NCBI RefSeq assembly: GCF_017591425.1
Contig: NW_024465885.1
Coordinates: forward strand, 30,760,501-30,824,500
DNA length: 64,000 nt
Direction of reading: 5' to 3'
Source: Ochotona curzoniae
Taxonomy: Eukaryota; Chordata; Mammalia; Lagomorpha; Ochotonidae
Within the stretch, counting starts at the first letter, position 1; every line of letters starts with the position of its first letter. Shown here in pieces: positions 56,479 to 64,000 of this stretch. Made by a program: the position numbers and the translations under genes. The notes below the pieces were generated by a model. That model searched no databases. It had not been told where the DNA came from and saw only the letters and a list, made by a program, of their open reading frames with translations.

Positions 56479-58075
56479 CATATAAATAAATAAACTTAAA
56501 TAAATAAATATATGTATAAGCCTATTTTAAGCTTAAATCTCCCACATAGTATTGCTGTGTAAGGCAGCAACTATCCTAATTCTTTATTCCCATTCACAGC
56601 TAATCTTGCATAATTTGTTTGTTCATTATTTCCTTTTAAAATTTCTCTGAAATCCATTTCTAAACCATCATACGAATCCTAGTCAACCTCATCTCTTGGC
56701 TAAGTCCCTAAAACAGCCTCAAACTGAACTACACATCTCCCTGATTATTTCTTCCAAACCATGTGCTCCTTCATTCCTTACATTAAGGAATCCCTTTTGG
56801 TGTTGGCCTTGGCTTAAAATAACTTATTTTGGCTGTGGAGCCTTTCATACTTAGGATACGACATATGACTGCAGTCTGTTTCTAAATTCTTTCCCAGTCT
56901 CTGCCTTATACTGTGTTAAATTAATATCAATTCCTTCAAAACCAATGCTATCAGTTTAACATGTAATTGGCCTCCCTCACTGTTATTGTTTCTTAATCTA
57001 ACTTTACTACAAAACTTAAATAGCCTTTCTTTCAGGAAGTCTTCTCCAAATTCACAAACCTCATATGGTTGACTCAAAATCATTGTTTGATTATCCACCA
57101 ATCTTTACTGCGAATTAAACTCCAAATTCAATGAAGATTGTACAGACATCTGTATTGTTATTCTGCCGCCTTAAGAATATCTAGATCGATAGCTGCTATT
57201 TATAAATAGTTGATATATACACTGGTTTATGGAAAGGTAGATGGATGACTGACTTAACCCAGAAAAAAGACCTAAAAATCTGTTAAATTCAAATATTAAA
57301 GAAAATAACTTTCCTGGACTAAATAGCTGCTTGTCTAGTGTATTTGACAGGAATGCATTATTCCAGAAATAACTTTGATATCTGTAAGAATAAAAAATTC
57401 ATAGAGTACCCACTGTACCCATCCTTAAAGTGAGACTGTTCGAAGAGAGTACCACTGCCTTAGGTCGTAATAATCATGTTAATTACCTAATACCATGTTT
57501 GAGCTACACGTGAACAGACAGGATCAAAATTCCAAGACATCAAAGGACTCAAGTTTGATATTAACAGCTTAGAAGTAATCACAAAAATGGTTAAAGAAAG
57601 AATTGTCTGCAACTGAAGGATAACAGTGGGAATTAACTGGGCCATCTCATGAGGCTATAACTGCAAACTCAATATGGGATGTATAAATAGCTGCTCCAAC
57701 CAGATCAAACTCTTGGCTCAGACAACCTTTACCCTTGACAGTTGCGGAAGTATCAGTAGAACAGATCTAAAACATATTGAGAAAGTTTGAGTATTAATAA
57801 TCATAAAGTATAAGAATGATCAGTGAAATCAAAGAAATTCTGCTATACATATAGGTAAGAAAGAATTCAAACATGAAACTATGGAGTGAAAAATTCTGGA
57901 GTAAAAGATACATCCTGAATTTTCTCCAAAGCAGCTTTTTCAGTCAAAAGCAGTGATAGCCAAATAGCTTCAAAATGTTTTATTTTTGCTTATTCTCCAT
58001 TTCTCTCATAAAATTAGATAAAAACTACTACTAAATAGTTGTCCTGTAAAACATGCAATAATAATTCTTTATGTT
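56479..58075. other. 1.6 kb mostly unique DNA
   Basis: Starts with (AAAT)n-like sequence (56480-56512). The rest holds no recognisable transposon or gene. Confidence 0.45.
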
Positions 58076-58090
58076 AAAAGGAAATAGCCA

Positions 58091-58408
58091 GGCCTGGCGC
58101 CGTGGCCTAGCAGCTGAAGTCCTCGCCTTGAACGCCCGGGATCCCATATGGGCCCCGGTTCTATCCCTGCAGCCCCGCTTCCCTTCCAGCTCCCTGCCTG
58201 TGGCCCTGGAAAGCAGTCGAGGACGGCACAAAGCTTTGGGACCCTGCACCCGCGTGGGAGACCCAGAAGAGGCTCCTGGCTTTGGATCGGCATAGCATCA
58301 GCCGTTGCGCTCACTTGGGGAGTGAATCATCGGACAGGAGATCTTCCCCTCTGTCTCTCCTCTCTGTATATCTGACTTTCAATAAATAAATAAATCTTTA
58401 AAAAAAAA
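58091..58408 (+). mobile_element. youngest-looking C-type SINE, sense, full length
   Basis: GGCCTGGCGCCGTGGCCTAG head, GAACGCCCGGGATCCCATAT, CGGTTCTATCCC (pol III B-box-like), GTCGAGGACGGC, CCCGCGTGGGAGACCC, tail AATAAATAAATAAATC plus 12 or more As. Perfect 15-bp duplications AAAAGGAAATAGCCA at 58076-58090 and 58409-58423. It keeps more CpGs than most copies here. Confidence 0.96.
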
Positions 58409-58423
58409 AAAAGGAAATAGCCA

Positions 58424-59180
58424 ACAAAATGCCCCTTAATGTAAATTGAATGTTAAATAACTGAAATAATAGGGTAACAAACTTTCTTTTCATTTCTCTG
58501 GAGCACACAATATATGATTACTTTTCACTGATTTTCTTTATTTTATAAATGAAGTTATTATCAAAAATGTTAACTTTTCAGCATTTTTTGTATACTTCCT
58601 TTACATCTCCTTTTACTGCTATCGTGTCTGCTTGTGTTGTTTGCAGAATGGTTGGGCTGCGAGACCACTGGTAGTTTTCATCATAAACATTCAAGCTATG
58701 CTAGTTGTAAAGACCCAAGCCATCAGGTTGTTGCAAATCTTCCACCGGATCTTTTCTGTATGATACTGACCTATCATATGTTTGAAAAACCCTCGAGTCC
58801 AAAAGTGTGGTTCAGCTTTACCTTAATATTCCCCTACATGTCCCTCAGTGATGAATAAAGTACTGTCTTTTAAGTGCTCAAAAAAGAACTCCTGTGGAAA
58901 ATGAATGAACAGGAAGAAGAGATTTAAGTCCACCAAGCCCTTGCTCACCTTGTGCCAGGTATTGTCCCCTGAGGAAAAGACTAGCTTAGAACTAACTTGA
59001 TCCCTGTCTTTTACCTATGAGATGAAGTTAGCTCACTGAAAACTGTGAGGTATTTTCACAAAGGTTTTCTATGTCCTTGTGTTGCTTTATCTGAGGATTC
59101 CATGATTTTCACTTTTTCTCTCTTAAAACAATTAAAGCATATATTTTCTTTTAAAAAATAGTTAGTATATGCCAGGTCCT
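58424..59180. other. unique DNA, one 74-codon frame of unknown status
   Basis: The frame at 58634-58858 ends beside GATGAATAAAG but shows no known domain. No gene is supported. Confidence 0.4.
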
Positions 59181-59185
59181 AATAT

Positions 59186-59225
59186 AGTCTTTTTCATCAT
59201 AGATCTCTCTTTGATGAAAAAGACT
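59186..59225. repeat. 14-bp perfect inverted repeat with 12-nt loop
   Basis: AGTCTTTTTCATCA (59186-59199) is the exact reverse complement of TGATGAAAAAGACT (59212-59225). It lies just before the SINE at 59231. Confidence 0.9.
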
Positions 59226-59230
59226 CTATA

Positions 59231-59560
59231 AGGACCCGGCATGATAGCGCAGTGGTTAAAGTCTTTACCTTGCACGCACTGGGATCCCATATGCTTGCCA
59301 GTTCTAATCCCGGCGGCCCCACTTCCCATTCAGCTCCCTGCTTGTGGCCTGGGAAAGCAATTGAGGATGGCCCAAGTCACTGGGACCTTGCACTCGCATG
59401 GGAGACCTGGAAGAGCTCCTGGCTCCTGGCTTTGGATCAGCACAGCATCAGCCGTTGCACTCGGGGAATGAATCATCGGACAGAAGATCTTCCTCTCTGT
59501 TTCTCCTCCTCTGTGTATATCCACCTTTTCAATTAAAAAAAAAATCTTTAAAAAATATAA
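59231..59560 (+). mobile_element. young C-type SINE, sense
   Basis: GGACCCGGCATGATAGCGCA head, TTCTAATCCCGGCGGCCCC, AAGCAATTGAGGATGGCCC, tail with AATTAAAAAAAAAATC. Flanks share AAAAAGACT/AAAGAAAGACT, the likely duplication. Confidence 0.9.
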
Positions 59561-60790
59561 AAAGAAAGACTGTATTAGTAACCTATTTTAAAAGTATTAA
59601 ATTTAGATAAGTATTTACATTTAAATAAACTTAAAATATTTGTTTATTTTTAGTCCTCACACTTGCTGTAGGTCTTTAACACACAGCAAGAAATTAGAGC
59701 AGACTCTCCTGCCTTAGGAACTAAAGTTGAGCTTTGCTTCTCTTCCAAAACTAAATAATCATTTGAGTTTCCATGCAGAATAAAGTGCCAATTACTCTAA
59801 AATAATCTAGACACTTCTGAAATCTAAAGGCCTATTCACTGGATAAATTATTCTAAAATGAATGGAAATCATGATTTCATAGCTGTCTGTACTAACCTGC
59901 TCTCTTGGCTAATATTGCTAATGAAACAAGCAACACAGATGCAACATTTTATGGGAAAAGTTAAACCAGGTAGACAAGGTGGAAACATTTACTATCTCAG
60001 CAGGTTTCTCTTAAACATAGAAGTAAATTCCACAATTATTTTTATGTCCCAAAGCATAACTAAGCATTCTGCAATTTAGAAAACGGACTTATTTAAATTT
60101 ATATAAAAAAAGAGAACCTGCTTAAGTATTTCATTTATACCTCTAACTCTTATAGTCAATTAAATTGTTATTCTTTGAAATTTATTTTGAGTTCTGAGTG
60201 TTTCTGAAATCCTTTGACTTAATCTCTGAGGTCGAATCTTGTGTGTATTTACTTGCTTTCCGATTTTACTCAATATAATTATACTTCATTTATTTTCCTT
60301 CTCCACCCCCATTTATTTATAAAATTAGTTTAAAGCATGTGTATGTGCTTCAATGGAACTCAGAATGGAAAGATGTTTTCTTAGTGAGAAACCTAGCAAT
60401 TTTTATAAAGTATATTTCTTAGATTGAAAATTTTAGAATTTGTGAATATACTATCGAGTCTTCTAAATTAAGTTTACTTACTCAATGACAATGTTTAAAT
60501 ATGCTGATATTCACCATCATTTCACAATTTTTTAAAAAAATTTTCAGCAAATACGAGGTCCCCTCCATAGAAATATTTATTTTTAATTTGGACACTGTAT
60601 AAAAACAGGTGTTAAAATTTTACATTGCCATACACACACACACACAAATACAAACTTAATTCAGAGACTTATTTTTTTTTCGAGATGGGGTGGTTGATTC
60701 GCATATGAATATAAATGCTCAACCTTATACATTCCTTTATGAGTAAAAACTTCAAACAATTATTTTTAAAAAGATGTCTTTTTTGTGTCA
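59561..60790. other. unique AT-rich DNA, no gene seen
   Basis: Short (CA)n at 60633-60646. No gene or clear transposon. Confidence 0.45.
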
Positions 60791-60794
60791 AGGG

Positions 60795-60915
60795 AGGAGG
60801 CGGGGAGTCTCTCGTAGCGGTTAAATCTCTGCTTGTGAATCCCATTCTACATCAGAATGTTCCACTACTTCCCATTCCATTCCTCCCTCATTTCCACCCA
60901 AAGAGACAACAGGGG
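60795..60915 (+). repeat. partial SINE, sense
   Basis: TCGTAGCGGTTAAATCTCTG and CCACTACTTCCCATTCCATT, CCAAAGAGACAACAGGGG resemble the first half of the sense SINE. The 3' part is missing. Confidence 0.5.
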
Positions 60916-60949
60916 AAGGGTTAGGCATCTTTTCTTAAGCTGGTGGTTG

Positions 60950-61330
60950 AGAATGCTATAACTTTTAGTTTCAATGATCTGAGATTCCTTCATGATTTAC
61001 TGTATATGGGAGGAATTTTCACTTTCCCATTGAGTTATTCTTCATAATCATTATCTATCATCCCACTAAACTAAGGGTCTTTTGGCTTTTAACTTGTTAA
61101 ACTTGTTTGGTGAAGTATTAAGTCTTTTAATGTGCTGAAAGTCTAGAGTACGTTACATCAAACATAAAAATAAACAGATAGATAGATAGATCGATAGATA
61201 GATAGATAGATAGAGATACAGGTGTGGAGAGGCATGGTGGTGAGAAGGGAAGGAAATGGTTGGGAGACGGTGAATGTCATTGTATTCCTGAAGTTACACC
61301 TAACCTGTTATTTCAAAATTTTTTAATAAT
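60950..61330 (+). mobile_element. old L1 3' UTR, sense, copy A
   Basis: ATGATCTGAGATTCCTTCAT, TGTTAAACTTGTTTGGTGAA, AGTCTAGAGTACGTTAC, GAGAAGGGAAGGAAATGG, GAATGTCATTGTATTCCTG. Same family as 26740-27040. A (GATA)n tract of about 44 bp lies within it (61175-61218). Confidence 0.65.
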
Positions 61331-61469
61331 AGCATTTTTCTACTAAGAAAATATTGGAAAAGTTTGTCTTTTAGCATGGTTGCTCAACAGTCAATATTCT
61401 TATCTTACTACAAATTTCGACTTTGAAACTTTAACTTACCTTTGCTAAACCCATGATTAAGCATGTTAT

Positions 61470-61755
61470 ACTACTATTATTTTAATGATCTGTGATTTTT
61501 TAATGTAATATTTATGGTTGAAATGACCATTTTCCATTCAGTTATTGTTTATAGCCCATATCTAAATTATCATGAAATCATGGTATTTTGACTTGTTAAA
61601 ATTTGTAAATTGAAAATTTATCTCAAAAACAAAAAAGACAAAGAGGGAGAAAGATGGAGTATGAGAAAGAGAGGAATGGAATATAATTACATTCTTAGAA
61701 CTGTATCTACAAATTACATTAAATGTGTTTTAAAAACATTGAAATTTAAATAAAA
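61470..61755 (+). mobile_element. old L1 3' UTR, sense, copy B
   Basis: ATGATCTGTGATTTTTTAAT, CATTCAGTTATTGTTTATAG, TTGACTTGTTAAAATTTG, GAGGGAGAAAGATGGAG, TTCTTAGAACTGTATCTAC. Same family and orientation as copy A, about 0.5 kb downstream. Confidence 0.6.
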
Positions 61756-61925
61756 ACAAAAAATAAAAGTGTTTGCTAAGGGAGGAGTAAGCATAATGAA
61801 TAAAATAAACTAGGCTGGAAATATAAAAAACAAAAAATTAGTAATTTAGCCTGTAATTACAATGGCCTTTCAAATCAGTACAGAAAAAATATATTAATAT
61901 ATAGGAAGAACAAAGAGTAAAATGT
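61756..61925. other. AT-rich spacer
   Basis: A-rich, nothing recognisable. Confidence 0.4.
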
Positions 61926-61927
61926 TG

Positions 61928-62255
61928 GGGCCCAGCACCATGGCTCAATTGCTAAACCCTCACACTGCAAGCACGGAGGTGCCAAATGGGCACCAGTTCA
62001 TGCTTGGTTGTTTCATTTCCCATCCACCTCCTTGAATATGGCCTGGGAAAGCAGTAATGGGTGGTTCAAACCTTAGCATTCTGCACTAATGTAGGAGGCC
62101 CAGCAGAGACTCTTGGCTCCTGGCTTCAGATCCACTCAGCTGTGATGACTGTGGAGATTCGGGGAGTGGACCAATAGATAGAAGATCTTTGTCTCTCCTT
62201 TCATCAGTAAATCTAATCTGCCTCTCCAACATAAAATAAATGTATCTATAAAAAT
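61928..62255 (+). mobile_element. C-type SINE, sense, diverged
   Basis: GGGGCCCAGCACCATGGCTC head, CAAATGGGCACCAGTTCATG, TATGGCCTGGGAAAGCAG, CTCTTGGCTCCTGGCTTC, CATAAAATAAATGTATC tail. Confidence 0.88.
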
Positions 62256-62774
62256 TATGTTTAAATGCCAAAAACATAAACTAAAATGAAGCAAAATAAA
62301 AATAAATTTTAATTTACATATTGCTTCTCACAGAATTTTTTCTAAAAATGTGAATAAATTGGGAAGATATTAAATACAATACAAATCAATTTGACATTTT
62401 AAAACTAAAAACATGGATATTAATATGCTATTATGAATAGTATAAAATGACAAATGCCAAAAATCAAGGAAGAAGAAGAAATTTGTCAGTAAAGCATGTA
62501 TTTCCATAAAATATAAAAATTACAAGACAGCAAGATATACTAACAAATCCTTTTCTAAAATAGGCAAAAAGATACGAACTGAGGGCTCACAGATGTGGAA
62601 AAAAAGCAGTTTTTAAAAGCATAAAAAACATGTAAGTTAAAATAGGAGAAGTAAAAATAAAACTATTATCATTTTGTAACAAAATTATCATATGGATATA
62701 TTCTTTGACCCAATAATTTCACTACAAAATTTTATTACAACAACCTATGAAAAACAATAACATTAATTTTCTTT
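62256..62774. other. unique AT-rich DNA, no gene seen
   Basis: No recognisable gene or repeat. Confidence 0.4.
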
Positions 62775-63097
62775 TTTAAAAAGATTTATTTGTTGTTATT
62801 GGAAAGTCAGATTTACACAGACGAGAGACAAAGATCTTCCATCTGTTGGTTCACTCCCCAGGTGGCCACAACAGCCAGAACTAAGCCAATCCAAACCCAG
62901 GAGTCAGGAGCTTCTTCCAGGTCTCCTGTGCAGGTGTAGGGTTCCAAGGCTATGGGCCATACTCTATTGCATTCCCAGGCATCTAGCAGGAAACTGGAAG
63001 GGAACTGGAGCAGCCAGGATATATACTTGTTCCCATATGGAATCTAGGCACATGTGAGGTGAGAACATTAGCCACAAGGCTACTGTGCTGGGCCAAA
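62775..63097 (-). mobile_element. C-type SINE, antisense, diverged
   Basis: AAAGATTTATTTGTTGTTAT tail, TTCCATCTGTTGGTTCACTC, CAGGAGTCAGGAGCTTCTTC, GGCTACTGTGCTGGGCC head. Confidence 0.88.
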
Positions 63098-63189
63098 TAG
63101 CATTTTCTTTCAGGCCATTAAGAAAATTAGAGCAAAATTAAAAACTCAAGTTTTGTTCGTCAGATTTCCATGGAATTAACTGATTTATT

Positions 63190-63482
63190 TTTAAAATCTA
63201 TTTTTATTGGAAAAACAGATATACAGAGAAAGAAAAACAAAGACAAAGATTTTGCATCCACTGGTTCACTCCCCAAATTACTACAAAGGTTGGAGCTGAG
63301 GCAATCCAAATTCAGGACACAGGAGCCTCCTCCTCCAGGTCTCCCACATAACTGCAGTGCCCTAGGGCTTGTATTAAACTCAGTCCCTTTTTCAGGTCAA
63401 AAACAGATGCTGGATCAAAAGTGCAGCTGCCTGGACAGAAAATGATACCCATATGAGATGCTAACACTTAGAGCTAGAGGAT
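63190..63482 (-). mobile_element. C-type SINE, antisense, diverged
   Basis: AAATCTATTTTTATTGGAAA tail, CATCCACTGGTTCACTCC, CTCCTCCTCCAGGTCTCCC, AAATGATACCCATATGAG. The head is degraded. Confidence 0.85.
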
Positions 63483-64000
63483 TTCATAGTGATGAAACGA
63501 AGGATTTGACAGAATGTTCTTTCTTTCTGGAGGCTCTGGTGCATACATTTCTGTCCATTCAAATGTTTGAAGGTTTAGTTTCTTGTAATTGCAGGAACAA
63601 GAGCCCCATTTATTAAAATGAGTGCCTGGTTGACTCCCTGATGGCTGACAGCAAAGGACTATTATCAGCTTTAAAGTTTATTTCTGCTAATTCCCTGCGT
63701 TGGCTTATTTCTACTGCTTGGAATATCCTAAAATATGGACAAAGTTCCTCTCATTCTTGGAATTTCTTTCTTTATATTGTGTCATGTGACTTACTGTTCC
63801 ACCTGTTGATGTAACTTAAGGACCCATATATTAACGTGTGAGATGTAAAAGAAGCTCATGGCAGCTGGCTACTTCATGTACTCTGGAGAGTAAATTTCTC
63901 CACATGCAACTTTGATTCCCACACAAATAATCTGAAATCTAAAACAGATACCTTTAACATGCACATGAATCATCAGAAACTATTACAAACAGCTATTTGC
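63483..64000. other. unassigned, no gene seen
   Basis: Nothing recognisable up to the window edge. Confidence 0.4.

Noticed and set aside
58091..58170. tRNA gene
   Set aside because: The tRNA-like A and B boxes belong to a SINE head; no cloverleaf with a proper acceptor stem is present, and the same text recurs many times.
58634..58858. 74-codon frame ending near GATGAATAAAG, as a small gene
   Set aside because: The product shows no family signature and there is no promoter or splice evidence; length is within chance for AT-rich DNA.

Overview
The window reads as AT-rich nuclear DNA of a lagomorph, most likely a pika (Ochotona) rather than a rabbit. The evidence is the dominant SINE: about twenty copies of a tRNA-derived lagomorph C-type SINE. 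Its sense strand starts near GGCCYGGCGC.GTGGCCTAG and ends in TCTGTATATCTGACTTTGCAATAAAAATAAATAAATCTT. It lacks the rabbit-type GGCC/GCGCCGG-rich middle as I remember it. The L1 3' ends, with CACATAATACAATGT just before the tail, look lagomorph too. The species call rests on memory of these families, not on a search.

I find no protein-coding gene, exon with convincing splice sites, or structural RNA gene. Every long open frame I looked at is a passenger in a repeat (SINE, LINE ORF2, microsatellite) or has no recognisable similarity. The stretch is best described as a gene desert or the inside of a very large intron, filled by layers of transposons of different ages.

Layout. 1-4.6 kb: mostly unique, with faint ancient repeats. 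4.68-5.91 kb: a SINE next to a 5'-truncated LINE-like element. 6.8-13.5 kb: SINE-dense, with old L1 ORF2 (8.6-9.2 kb) and an L1 3' end (12.6-13.0 kb). 13.5-19.7 kb: old L1 ORF2 split by a SINE (16.4-17.8 kb). 20.1-20.9 kb: an antisense, GC-rich retroposon whose 3' half recurs at 51.3-51.7 kb. 21.7-23.7 kb: a 1.8-kb composite retrotransposon (GC-rich tandem 5' units, non-L1 body, L1 3' tail) inserted as one unit into a SINE. 23.7-24.1 kb: a MIR inside a MIR. 24.1-33.5 kb: sparse repeats, an LTR-like element and SINEs. 33.5-39.7 kb: an L1-rich block containing a young L1 with a twin-priming inversion and perfect target-site duplications. 39.9-41.4 kb: a compound microsatellite and a CpG-containing LTR-like segment. 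41.4-47.3 kb: largely unique DNA. 47.4-64 kb: microsatellites, SINEs (two nested), old L1, one MLT1-like LTR and two tandem L1 3' ends.

No genes act together here. What can be read is insertion history: target-site duplications and nesting give the relative order of many insertions. The item most worth pursuing is the composite L1-tailed element at 21.85-23.66 kb and its relative at about 5.05-5.91 kb.
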